From positions 2,356,001 to 2,420,000 of the forward strand of contig JBHGNT010000002.1 in assembly GCA_043228905.1 (NCBI GenBank): a DNA stretch of 64,000 bases. Direction: 5' to 3'. A program made the translations under genes and the position numbers. Shown one piece after another: positions 34,536-46,755 of this stretch (the stretch's first letter is position 1; each line of letters opens with the position of its first letter). The DNA is from Azolla caroliniana. Taxonomy: Eukaryota > Polypodiophyta. The notes beneath the pieces are model-generated. The model worked only from the letters and a program-made list of their open reading frames with translations. It ran no database searches and was not told where the DNA came from.

Positions 34536-37500
34536 CAACCCTACTACTTTTTAAACTTCTTGATCTCGACGTAAATAAACAAAATGTCATCAAATTCTAC
34601 TAGAAGTTCCTTATTTTTTATAAACCCTTTTACATTATCTAATAACTCCCTATTCTCAATTGAAGAGTACAACTATCTCGGTGTAGGAAACGGCCAACAT
34701 CAACGGTTGACTTCTGATATTATGCATAGCTCAAATTCATTTTTCTTGATCGAGCCTGTCAACTCCCGTGGTTTCCAAATGAGCAAATGGTGTGCAAAAA
34801 GTGACAAGGTTGATACATCTAGTAATGAGGCTTGCATAACTAAACCTCTCAATTTCAAAAGAATTCCTCGACAAGTGAATGCCAAAAGATTTAACTTCTT
34901 GACTTCGGATCATCAAATTGCAATAGATACAAACAAATCATGTTGTGGAAGTCTATGTCTTACTAAGTTTGGCAAGACAAACCTAAAGCTATTATGAGAA
35001 AAGTACTGATCACTTAAAGGTGAAGAACAATATATTTTTTTGATTTCACATATGCAACTAATTTTAGACCACATAGTAGCGGCTAATTCAACACATGTTG
35101 AATATTACCTTACACTTTGTACTAAATGTTGTCGAGATGATTTAAAAATTGCTTATATCATTGGTAATATGAGGCTACATCGAATTCAACAACGTTTAGT
35201 AAAAGGATCGTGGGGGCCTTTCGACAAGAATATAGCTGGATCTAAGGGTCTAATTGGGCCCCATGCTATTAGGTGGATGGAGATATATTTCTCGAAGCAA
35301 TGTGATGTTATGCCTACAACTGGAAGATTGCATTTGCCTGATAACTTTACTCGTCATGAGGTATACCAAGCATATAAGGATGACATATTGTTAGAAATTG
35401 TACCTTACGTACAATATCAACATTTCAATCGATTATGGAAGTTACAGTTAACAATGTGGTTATACTTCGTAAGGTTTGGATGGGTGTTTGTTAAGTTTGG
35501 CAAGTTTAAAAAGCATGGCAAAGAGTGGGAGAAATGATGAAGAAATAAAAAATTATAAGAATCTATTGAAAGAACATCGTGAAAGTGAAGCCTTGGAACG
35601 TTCAAAAGCTATGCACCACTGACAAAAAGTGATTCAATCACCAGAAAGTATATGTGCTTGATTATAGATGGCATGGATAAGAAGATGACTTGTTTGTCGC
35701 ACTTTCAAAGGTTGCCTAAGGACATTGGCGATGAATGCCTTGTTCAAATGCATTTAGTAGGTTATTTGTCGTTCTGTTAGGCAATAACGCCTCAAGTCTT
35801 CTTGACTTATCCTAATATCTACAATGATCCTAATCTTATTGTGACAGTCATACAAAGAGTGTTACAGTCCTGGCAAGGTATCCTCCCGCCAATTCTATAT
35901 CTGCAACTTGACCACAGAGCCAAAGAAAACAAAAACTTGACTGTTTTCGATTATTTAAGCATGCTTGTAGAGAAGGGGATATTTAAGAAGATTAAGGTGA
36001 AATTCTTACTAGTTGGTCATACCCATGATCATATAGATCAAATGTTTATTAGGTTCTCAAAGAAATTAGCAAGATGTGATGCTTTTACGCTTTCGGCGCT
36101 ATCAAAGTTGATCATAGAAACTTATACCCCAAAGCTAGAAGTACAACATCTGAATGAGGTGTATGATTTTAAATGATTCTGCAATAATATAAGTTTTAAC
36201 CATGTTTTCCTCATAAAATAAAGTTATAAAAGCCACAACACGACATTGTTGTATGCCAAACAATACTCATCTAGCTCACAATGGGAGCCACAACAGGGTT
36301 GTAGGCTATTATTGAGCTTTCTAGATGCGGAAATCCATGTTGCAAAACAAATGCAGTATGACGATCATAAGAAAAATGGCTTTTGATAGTTCAAATAATG
36401 AGTAAAAGATATATTGGATGCGATGGCTTGAAGAGAAACAAAAAAATATTGAGCGCACCGAGAAATATGCTATTGATCAAAATGTTGACTGGTGGAGTAA
36501 TTTGTTCAACCATCAGCATACGATTCTAGATAACCACCTTGTTGGATACTGGCCACTTCAATATTTGTTCACATGGAATATTGGTGTAGGATCCTTGGTG
36601 TCCATGACTCGTCATCATTCATTAGAAAATACCGAACTTAATAATCTAGTTTGCCCACGACAAAGAGATATTGCATGTGGAACCAAGAATATCACGTACT
36701 GTAGAGGCAAGATGGCAAGGCAATTTGCATGAGCTACAAGTTGGTATGTTGGTTGCAACATTAACTGGGGGGTGATGAGTTGGGCCATCCCTTTTGGATT
36801 GCGAAAATTCTTGAAATGATTAAGGATGAAGAAGGCAATCAAGTTCAGTCCATTGTGGTTCATTGGTATCATACATGTTCCCAAGATGCATTTACTAGGA
36901 AGTACTCTTTAGAGATGGTTAAGGATGTCAGAGGCGCAAGCAGAAAGCCGTCACGGGTAGATCATAAGCCCAAGAAACTAGAAAGAAGATAACCAAATGG
37001 ATGAGTGGTATTAACTGAAAGACTCCATAACTGGTGTTGTTCACCCAATGAATTCCTTCAAGGTGAACTCAACTATTTATACTAAGCGGCATGCATACCT
37101 ATTGCACGCATGTGATACAATAGAGCATGTAGGTATGCATGCTTGTCCCAAGTGTAAATAATACAAGGGAGCAACTTCCCAAGTGTAAATAATACAAGGT
37201 TCAGCAACTATGCACATAATGCTAGTCAAAAACTACAAGGAGCAATTATACACATGATTGTATACTAGATATGTTGGTTATCACATAACACTGGATTATA
37301 ACATGGTCATGTCAAGACTTCGAATCTTGACAAAAGCGGAGAAGAAAGAATACACATTATATGTTATATGTTGGTTATCACATATACTAGATATGGTGGT
37401 TATCACATAACACTAGATTATAACATGGTCATGTCAAGAGTTCGAATCTTGACAAAAACGGAGAAGAAAGAATCTATTGCACACGTCTATTCTCATGTCA

Positions 37501-37809
37501 GTTGATAATGTAGACATATTAGTGTATGACTTCTCCTTGACCAAAACAGGTCATCTAAGATAGACCACGATCAAGATAATAAAAGAGAAGATCCCAAATG
37601 TGTCTCTCAACACGATGCAAGGGCGAACAAGGAGCATGTCTCATAATCACGATGGCGTTGGATTGCAATTGGATGATGGAGACAAAGACAATGTGTTGGT
37701 TGCTAGTGATGTGATGATGAGGATGAGACCTCACAAAGCTCTTCTAGTTCATCGGCTGGGTCTGAAAATGATGGCATAGCTTTGGGAAGTGATTGTTATG
37801 ATACATGAA
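34536..37809 (+). pseudogene. DUF7869-type gene, putative RNase H-fold mobile-element protein, decayed
   Basis: Plus-strand blocks line up with the long plant and animal proteins that carry DUF7869. From 34536 an exon-like start (after TTTATTTTCTAG) leads to FFINPFTLSNN, then CCGSLCLTKFGK near 34940. The next block contains GSWGPFDKN and CDVMPTTGRLHLPDNFTRHE (35210-35360). LIIDGMDKKMTC follows at about 35657-35690. LQLDHRAKENKN and LLVGHTHDHIDQMF come at 35905-36050. The Asp-rich IDGMD, LQLD and VGHTHxxIDQ spacing suggests an RNase H-like catalytic core (inference). A C-terminal module with HPFWIAKILE and VVHWYHTC (36783-36880) resembles a chromatin-reader type fold. An acidic, Ser-rich tail ends with SDCYDT at 37809. 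Stops and frameshifts break it at many points. No function is established for the family; a transposase role is speculation. Confidence 0.65.
37261..37473. repeat. Tandem duplicated tRNA-like repeat
   Basis: Units 37261-37351 and 37383-37473 (period 122) both contain GGTTATCACATAACACT and a T-arm-like hairpin around TTCGAATCTTGAC. They lie in or beside the last intron of the DUF7869 pseudogene and may be SINE-derived. Confidence 0.6.
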
Positions 37810-40800
37810 CTATAAAGATTGTATTTTACATCAAAATGTCGATTCACGAATATGTATAAATAGGTGGTATTCCTTTTGTAAATTTTGTACATTATTTTGT
37901 AAGTTTGTCGTGTCTATTATTGGAAAGCCCTAAACTTTTGGACATGCTAAAAATCAATATATATTGGGTCATTTTTTAATGGCACCCCTTTTTTTGAAAC
38001 GATCACTTTTGTGCCTGTTTTTGACAGAAAGTTCTTAAAATGCGACATATTACATGTTTCAAATGACCCAGAGTTATATTAAAAACTTAAGAGAGTAGGA
38101 AGGTTTACATAAAGATTATTGTAATTGATGTAGAGAACTTCCTTTCAGTGATCCTACTATGTTGATTCCTCTCCCTCTATAACTAAGTGCCTAACTCTAT
38201 GGATTCCTAAGTGTAATTAGCTGTTAAGTAATTAAGTGATTAATGTCTTTAATTAAAGTAATTAAAGCATTAGAGTGAGATGGTTCTCTATCATCTATTA
38301 CACCACCTTATTGTGCATTTAGTTGCCTTTCCACCACCTACCTAAGCGAGCCGAGCCTTAAAAGATGGGACATACAATTCCATGTGATGGGCTAGCTATA
38401 ATTTGAATTGAAGCCAACTAGCTTGCCTTGAATCCAACCAAAGTTGGTCCTCATGATAACTACACAAGCTTGACAATGAGATTGGAGTAGCAAACATTCC
38501 TAAAGATTTCGCTATCCACAATGACAACCGACCAACAATTGTGCAAATCTAACATGGTTAGAAATTATCTCCATGAGTTGGTGATGGCATGGCCCATTAA
38601 CTTTATATCCTCGTACTTGTTATTTCTGTTGTTGCTATCTCTTAGACTAGTTGGTTGGCAACAACTCTAAGTTGGTATATTGCTTTGTGAGCATTGTCTG
38701 GCTTCTACGCATCCATGTAACTTGGTCCATGTAAGAATTCATCTCTAAGAAGCTCATGAAATGATATTTGTAGTAGATCATATTTTGGGGAAGTTCCTTT
38801 AGTGTGACCAACGTCTTCTAGGTATAGAGTTGCCTTAAGGCTTTGCCATGGTCTTTTGCTCTGTTCAGCATTTTGGAGAGGTATATAATGTGGAGAGGGC
38901 GGAAAGTTCAAAAAATCAAAGTCATGTTGTTGAACCATTTCATCACCTACTTTTACCATGATCCTTTTGGTTGTTCTATTGTCACCATTTTCTTTGACGC
39001 TTTCAATTTCAAGTATTTATGTGTAATTCTTTGTCGACCTATGGGAAGAACCAAATTCTAACATAAGACGCTTGAGGTGGGGAATTAGGAGATATAAATG
39101 ACCCAATGTTGAGACACCTACAAAACAATCACACAATACTAACAATAAGGAAATAATAAGGAGCTCATACTTAACCAACACAAAATTGAGTAGAGATATG
39201 TAAATGGACAACATATCGCTAACATGAAATAACCATGGAGAACATATCACTTCAAAATTAGACATTAAATATCTCTAGACTCTAATTGCAATCTCTATTG
39301 TTTGATGACTTGATGTGTACTTGAAAATATTAAACACTATGAAGTTATGTTATATCTGTTGCTAAATTAGTGAGAATTGTTTGGCTTTAAATAATTCATG
39401 AAGCATTAATATTATTACAATAATGTGAACTAGAAGAAAATAAATGCCACAACAACATCGATCAAATATACATCATAGTTCAAAACATTTTGAAAATAAA
39501 TAAATGAGATTTTAAATTAAAGAATGCATCCATTATTTCTTTGTCACTCTCACAATGATATCAAAGGATATGACAATGTATGACTACAACACAAATACGA
39601 GACGTGCAAGGCATGTTATGGTTTATCTCCCCATGGAATCCCATTGGTCTCATGTAGGGTTGGGAGCTCTCTCTCAAGAATAACATGATCATTGGTGGTC
39701 ACTTGCAGTTGTGAATACTATGGTTATAGTAGAGATCCTCCCTTTTTTATGTTTGTTTGAAAGTGGAATGGGTCCCCATATGGAATCTCCCTCAATATTG
39801 TGTTATATGTCAAATCTCAACACCCTATAAAGGAGCTTCTACAATCCTAAAGGAGAAAAAAACAAGACAGAACAAAAGTTTTATATTTCTAACAAAACCT
39901 AAAGCGTGCATTTGCTTCTTTCCACCATGAATTATTCCACATTAGAGTTATTCAACCAATAAACTTATTAAAGTGAAAGTAAACATTCCCTTAACAACGC
40001 TAGATTGTTCATAAGCCTAAGTTAAACATATATATAGTATAGTTTTGCAACAAAAGAACTTCAACATTAATAACTTAACCAAAACACAACGTCTCTATAA
40101 TACCCAAAGCTTTTAATTGTGAAAACAAAAGGAGATTGTTACAACTCTAATCACATTGGCAGTTGTGTTGACATAATTAAAAAGTAAATCACATACGATT
40201 AAGAAAATGATCGGTAAAGAAACCCCCCAAAGATCAATTGGGTGGGCTATCGTTACAAAATTTCGCTATTTTTAGCTTGGTAGGGGAATCTACTAGAGGA
40301 ACCATTTTGGGCATTAAGGTGGGGTCAAGTTAACAGAGGGTGTTTTGTTGGGCATTGCACTGCTTGAGAATTAAAGAAAAATAAAATGACAAAGGGATGA
40401 AAAGGGATTAGAACATCTACGAGTTATTAGTTGTTTCAATTAGGGATTCAAGGAGTGGTGCGTGTGTCACATTAATAGCCTACTTGGTGCATTGATATGG
40501 TACTAAGTATTAATGAAGTAAATATGGAAAATACTAGGGACTCATGAGATAAAATGAGAAGTAGAAAATGAGAGAGGTGTAGAAAATGAGATAGATTGAT
40601 GATACACATACTAGATTCAAGATCTATAGAGATGGTGGTATGTTAGTGTTCTCCGGAGACCACGAGGATGATAGATGCAATGAGTACATAGATATGTTAC
40701 AAGGGACTTCGAGTGGCCACAAACATGGCCAATGTTTTCGTGGGGCACTAGATGAGCGACAAGAGTCTCCTACGTGTGTGATCGGGATGTCTAGATGCTT

Positions 40801-40935
40801 TTCGAAATGTTTGCTTCTAGCAATGCCTAAACAACGTTGAGAGACTAGTCTAGTAGTGATAAGATGTGGGGGACTAGATGTGAGGTGTTGCTACAAGGGG
40901 GTCCTCCTAAGTGGTGTTGTCGGGATGCCCGATGG
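37810..40935. other. Gene-poor AT-rich interval
   Basis: I see no supported gene. Short open frames, such as those around 38705-39265 and 40640-40840, lack family resemblance and splice context. Confidence 0.55.
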
Positions 40936-40939
40936 TTTA

Positions 40940-41065
40940 CCGGAAGTCTGCTCCTCGCAAGGACCTAACTAACTAAACAAGCCGAAAGTTTGCTCCTCGC
41001 AAGGAACTAATGAACTAAACAAGCCGAAAGTTTGCTCCCCGCAAGGACCTAATGAACTAAACAAG
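40940..41065. repeat. Three 42-bp tandem repeats
   Basis: Units at 40940-40981, 40982-41023 and 41024-41065 share GCTC-TCGCAAGGA-CTAA and ACTAAACAAG. They are followed by (GGGAC)n-like sequence to 41105, just past the 3' end of the S40-like gene. Confidence 0.9.
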
Positions 41066-41111
41066 CCGATCGATCGAGGAGACGGGACGGGACGGGATGG
41101 GACGGAATCAA

Positions 41112-41744
41112 TCAAATGAACCCTGTTTGCTTGAGAATGGCATTGCGAACTTGTCGGAGATCTCGGCCTTTAAGGGTACGGCCCACGCCTTGGCATAGAG
41201 AGAAGGCCGATCCGCCATAGCTAGTGACCGCCGCCCGTTGCTCGGCTACCATCACGTGAGGCGGCACATGCCACGAGCGCGGCCGAGCCGGAGGAGACAC
41301 GCGTGCCGATCCTCCTCCTCTTCCTTCCTCTTCTCCTTCTCCTTCTCCTCCTCCTTCTTCTGCTGCTGCTACTGCTTCATTTTCTCCATCTTCTTCCAAG
41401 TCTTCTCCTCCTGTCTCTTCCACAAGATTTCCTCCGATCTTCTCCATCTTCGGGGCATAGTGATTCCTGCGAACCGGGATGTCTATAGAATTGCTGGATG
41501 AAGAAGAAGAAGAAGAAGAAGATGATGATGATGATGATGAAGATGGAGCAGATATGGTGGAGGTATGATCAGAACTCCTGCAATTAAGAGTATGGTGATG
41601 GTAGTAAAGATCTATGGCGGCGGAGAGGCCAGGCGAGGAGGAGGGCTGCGTGAAGCTAGGCAGTCGAGGAGCCATCGCCATCGCCGCCGCCGCCTGATGA
41701 TGACGATCTGCGCTGCTGCTCTTCTGCATGTGTGCAGAGTCCAT
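41112..41744 (-). CDS. S40/DUF584 senescence-regulator-like protein
   Basis: A single exon of 210 residues starts at the ATG at 41744 (MDSAHMQ). Upstream in-frame sequence lacks an ATG. The C-terminus holds the family signature: RSWHVPPHVMVA, then SAFSLCQGVGRTLKGRDL and a final VRNAILKQTGFI. The N-terminal two thirds are low complexity: a poly-Ser run of about 18, an acidic EE/GE-rich region and Ala runs. S40-type proteins are small nuclear proteins linked to leaf senescence and stress; their biochemical role is unclear. Length is typical for larger members. The frame is intact. The promoter carries several CACGTG boxes, in line with ABA, light or senescence control. Confidence 0.85.
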   Translation of the reverse strand: MDSAHMQKSSSADRHHQAAAAMAMAPRLPSFTQPSSSPGLSAAIDLYYHHHTLNCRSSDHTSTISAPSSSSSSSSSSSSSSSSSNSIDIPVRRNHYAPKMEKIGGNLVEETGGEDLEEDGENEAVAAAEEGGGEGEGEEEGRGGGSARVSPPARPRSWHVPPHVMVAEQRAAVTSYGGSAFSLCQGVGRTLKGRDLRQVRNAILKQTGFI

Positions 41745-41866
41745 GTCTGTCAGTCGGTGATGGAGGCTGCAAAGAAGGTGCAGGTTTTTTTTAGGGTTTG
41801 GAATGGGAGAGCTCAGCGCAAGCAAAGCCAAAATGCATCAATGGCGCCGCTGCAGATTCCCACCTC

Positions 41867-41907
<41 letters not shown>

Positions 41908-41992
41908 TTAGGGTTTAGGGTTTGTCTCCTTCCGCCTGTGTCAAAGTACATACATACATATACGTATACATCGCCATCGCCATCGCCATCAC

Positions 41993-42033
<41 letters not shown>

Positions 42034-42215
42034 CTTCTTCTGGCCTTTCTTTCTCGCCTCCCTCCAACCGCGTGCCGCCACGTGGCCTTCGCCATCCCCG
42101 CCTCGCGTCATCGTCCACGTCAGCTCTGTCCTGCTCACGTGGCCGGCGCCCCATTGGCTACTTCGCCTAAAGGTCCTGCCACGTGGATGCATCCAATTGG
42201 CTCCGTGATCTTTTG
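41745..42215 (-). promoter_or_regulatory. S40-like gene promoter: three CACGTG boxes, telo-box, CT tract
   Basis: Perfect palindromic CACGTG cores lie at 42079-42084, 42136-42141 and 42180-42185, with one more ACGT core at 42117-42120. ATTGG (inverted CCAAT) lies near 42153 and 42195. Closer to the gene are a (CT)n tract at about 41998-42027, CATCGC repeats, a telomere-like TTTAGGG pair near 41908-41920, and a (TGTC)n tract at 41871-41906. CACGTG is the G-box/ABRE core bound by bZIP and bHLH factors. Confidence 0.7.
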
Positions 42216-45200
42216 AGCACTTTTCTAAATAATAATATAGCTTTTTGGAATAAATCAATGAATAAATCATTTTAAATTTTAGATGCTCCTGTAATAAAGA
42301 CTTTTTCAAGAAAAAAGAAAAAGAAAATGTAATTAATTCCTCTTTTTCTTCCCAAAACTTAATGCAAAAGAATTAAAAGAGAGATAACAATTTTATTGGT
42401 ACCTAAATATAAATAACCAAGTCAAAACCAAATAAATTGGGGATATATATATATATATAATATCTATAAATAAATAGGTATATATATACATATAGTATAT
42501 TATTGAGTTCAATTAGATACAAATGATTGGGCTCTTTCTCATTACTTAGAAATACATGTAATCAGTGGGCTCTTTCTCAATGGATAGAAATCATTGGGCT
42601 CTTTCTCATCTCTTAGAAGATTTCAAGTTTTAGAAATCGCTCGAGCTCCAATGCCTGTACTAGAGCCGTACGGGGGCTACTCATGTGGATTAGAAACTTG
42701 AGGTGCATCGTCTTAGCCTTGACTGACCACATATGTACGCAATTCCAATAATGCAGGAGACCATTCTTTCTACTTCGTGTTGTTGCCTACGCAACACCCC
42801 CATCTTGCCTGCTCAATGTGTCACATTCTTGCTCCACATACCAATAGGAAAACATTGGGCGAGCATTCTTTTATTTCCTTGGTGTCATTGCCTACACATC
42901 ACATGTATGTCTGTATGCTTATCTTGTCAACATGTCACATTATCGTTATACATACTACAAACCAATGGTTAAACATTCCTACCTTCCATTGTTCTCTTTT
43001 AGCCCCATGGTAGTAACTATTTCTTGTCACTTGTGTGTACCATATTCGCCCCCCCTAGAGGTCTCACGCACACAAATAAGTTTTTAAAAAAAGGAAAAAA
43101 GAAAACATTTCAAATTTCTAAATTAGTGTTTTACCCATGTTATTTAGGTACATTATCTATTCAATGCTCTAGTGGTTTCGTCTTTTCATAGTTACCAAAC
43201 AATTACCCTTGACGTCAACTTGGCAATGCATCTCCACCTCACTCGCTTGTCACAATCCCAAATTTATAAAAAAATGCATTTCTTCAATTTCCTAGTTGCA
43301 TTTTGTAAGGCACTCGGCTATTTTCAACCCTTGTCTCATGGTTTTAAGAAATATTTTAGTTAACCTTAATTATTTAAGGGAAACCAAGGTCATCAAACTT
43401 AAACAAGGAGGCACTTAAATAGTAGTCTAATATGAAGGCTTACTTTTTGGGACGGGTTTAGGAGAAAGTGTTAGTTATAAAGTGTCAAAGGAAAAATATA
43501 TATCCATAATTTCTATTAGTGAATATATTGCTTCATACTTGATCATGTCTGATATCAAAGGTGTCTGTATTGCATCGTAGAGTAATATGTTATTTTTCCA
43601 TGTATGGTAAACCAATGCTCATCTTGCTTCCCCTTCTCAAACAACCACAAAAAAAGAACCACATAAATTTCAAAGACATCATTCAAAACATATGCCTTTT
43701 ATTTAGAGTATAGAAAGAACAAAAAATGTATGAGTTTGACCTCCACTGTCATTGATGCTTATTTAATACCTCTTACATTGTGCTCCTCTTGAGCCAACTC
43801 TTCTTTGATGCACGCCAATCTCTTGTTTATGGGGACAAATGTTACTTGTATTGGGTTTGAGTCTCACTCGGGCTTTAAAGTTTGTCAATGGTAAGAATGA
43901 CTCTTTGTAGTCATATACAATATTTAGTTAAAGCATATTACCGTTAATTTTCTTTTGCATGTTTTCTTATAGGCTATCCTCAAACCGGCCAATTAATCTC
44001 ATATTGGTAGAATCAATCATGTTTCTAAAGTACTTCTTCGCGGCACATTTGCAAATTATATCTTACAAAAACAACCTTGGCATTAATTTCTTCTTAACAT
44101 TGTCATGCCCAAAATGGTAAGAACGATAATGTGGTTGCATAGTTCGCCTTAGGTTTCTATGCAAACATGAGCTTTTTAAACATTCGGAACATCCCCAGAT
44201 GATTCCATCTCAATCAATGAGAAATAAGGTAGCCTTAGGGAGCTTTTGCAATTGGTTTTCAAAAAACAATGTCATGATTTTTGCACCAGAAGTCTAAACT
44301 TGAGCAATCCTTGGTGTTCTAGAATCCTCGCTCACTTTGACATTTACAATAACAATGATGGATTGATTATGGCAACATCTACTCAAACCTTGGGCACCCC
44401 TAATGTAGAAGTACACTAATGACATGCTATTTCTTACGAGGCCTAAATTCAAGTCAAAATATTTGTAGTGAATGCCTTCTCGAGGGAAGTTATATATGTA
44501 AAAAGTTCGGTAGATACATGAGTGACGTGTTTTGACTCGGTAGAATTTCAAAATTTGTACTTCTTGAATCTCCACCATCTCAATGGATGGGGTAGGTAGC
44601 ATAAACATTATTTCTAAGATGTCTAGCCATTCTAGATTTCTCAAAAAAAATCTCCAACTAGATCATTCTATTGTGCCATTATTGCTACCACACATTTATT
44701 CTCTTCTTATCACGACATAATGTTATCACATAAATAAAATATGGATTGCACTCATAAATAAATAAATATTGTATTTTCTTGCCTTATACTTGTAAACATA
44801 CCAAAGTGAGCATTCGACAAGGAAAGGTTCCCAATATTTCATTAGTTTTTTTTGTCTCCATTGTCAACATTGTGTTCATAAAGATTTGAATATCAACTTA
44901 ATGTCCTACTATTTCCATCCACATCTATTTGTAGTTGTCTTGGTTCTATATTCCTTTACCTATAGTGTCCATAAAATACTTTATTTGAGTTATTGGTCCT
45001 TGAAACAAATTTCGAAACTTCATGAAAATGCTTTTATTTAGCAAAAAGTAAGCGCCAAACCCAAAATGTTTGTCCCATATCCTCATATATCCATTTTTCT
45101 TTGATAGAGTTAGTTTTCCACTATATGTTACAACTTATAGTTATTCTCTTGTTTTTCAAGTTATATTTCAACTCCTCTCAATTAATCCAACTAGCATGAA

Positions 45201-46755
45201 CACCAATGACCAAAGCTATCAATCACCATAGAGTGGTAAGGAATAAGGTGATTATTCCTTGACAAATTTTGAAACTTGTCACGATCTTCATCTATAGCAA
45301 TGTTTATTGCATCAGACATCCAAGGATTTATTAAACACTCCATAAGCTGATTCTCTATCAAGTTTGGCAATAGATTGTTGGTTACCCTTTTGGCCCGAAA
45401 TAAGGTAAGAAAATACATCCATCATAATTTACCAAAGCAATATCCATTGTCTTGGTTGCAAAATGCTCAATTTGAAAGTCATCCAATATTGCATTGTGAA
45501 AAATTAAAACAAAATTCACCTCCCAACCACGGTCATACAATAAGGTAAGAAAATACATCCATCATAATTTACCAAAGCAATATCCATTGTCTTGGTTGCA
45601 AAATGCTCAATTTGAAAGTCATCCAATATTGCATTGTGAAAAATTAAAACAAAATTCACCTCCCAACCACGGTCAATGTAATTTTTTTGATGTTTCACCA
45701 TTTGGGCAAGTTTGGTTTTCATGTCTCTCTCTCTCTCTCTCTAGATTTTTGGGTGCTTGGTTTATGCATGATTCATAGTCAAGACCTCACTCAAGTGTAT
45801 GGGTAAGTGAACGAAATAATGTGAGAGTAGTAGATAATTGCATTGGGATCAACAGAGCTATTTTGGAAGATATCTAGTTGAATTGTGATAGATTTCATAT
45901 GATGATGAAAACTACTGTAAATGGACATGAATGCATGTTTTAAAAGTCAACATTATGAGGTGGCTTTAAGAATTTAGGTATAAAATATGGGGAAGAGGAT
46001 CCCTATAAGGGTTATTGATCTTGATGAAGCCTTGGTATCGAGTGTGTTCTTGTGCCTTCAAGTTTTGCTTGTGCTTAGCCTTCATAGGTGTCACACATTC
46101 GAGTAATATAGTAATAGAAAAAGCAATGGGCTAAAATTACATGAGAAGAAATGAGAGGTGGGCACCAAATTTGGAGCACAATTGAGGAAAATAAACAAGA
46201 GGATTTAAAAAGGAAAGTAAAAAAGAAGGAAAGGAAATGCCGAAGGGCTAAATAGAAGGAAGGAAATGAAGCAAAATTTAAGAAGCGTGAAGATTGAATA
46301 TACCCAATAAAGCAACCTTAAACTTGTGATTGAGGACAAAAAGATTGGGACGTTGTGTATTGGTTATTAGATCCAATCTCTCTTCAACATATTCTTTCAT
46401 GTTACTCCATGATAGACTTTAAATGTGTGTATCAATAATGGGGATTACTCTATTTGTGGGTTGAATGTACCACCTTTGGGTCATTGTTATGCATTCTTAC
46501 CAATGGAACATCGAGACCTCGATCTTCTCTCTAGAAATAAAGGTAAACGGAACATGTAAAAAAAAAAGAATACGATGATGGTTGTGCTAGATGGTACAAG
46601 AAAAACATTAAAATCAATTCATGATAGAGGAAATGATGATTTGGGTGGGCCAAGAATCTTATTTGCATGGTACAAGAACCTTAAGCAAACCATGGGTTCA
46701 GTTAACTCATGATTGGAGAATTAGGAAATATAACTAACATAGTATCAGAAATAGT
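42216..46755. other. Gene-poor interval with local duplications and coding-like debris
   Basis: About 42524-42620 holds three copies of a GGGCTCTTTCTCA-containing unit. About 42760-42990 shows two diverged copies of a CATTCTTT...GTCACATT unit. Minus-strand frames at 44294-44644 and 45191-45722 look protein-like (for example LMECLINPWMSDAINIAIDE) but are broken, and I do not recognise them. Confidence 0.45.
45401..45676. repeat. Near-perfect 139-bp tandem duplication
   Basis: The block from TAAGGTAAGAAAATAC to CCAACCACGGTCA occurs at about 45402-45537 and again at 45541-45676, apparently without mismatches, so it is a very recent duplication. It lies within the unrecognised minus-strand coding-like debris. 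A (CT)n tract follows at 45725-45742. Confidence 0.93.

Noticed and set aside
37261-37473. CRISPR-like direct repeats
   Set aside because: Only two long units; this is a local tandem duplication in a plant genome.
38705-40840. Small frames at 38.7-39.3 kb and 40.6-40.8 kb
   Set aside because: Short, no homology, no promoter or splice support.
44294-45722. Broken minus-strand frames that might be an old transposase
   Set aside because: I could not recognise any diagnostic motif, and the duplication at 45.4-45.7 kb confuses the frames.
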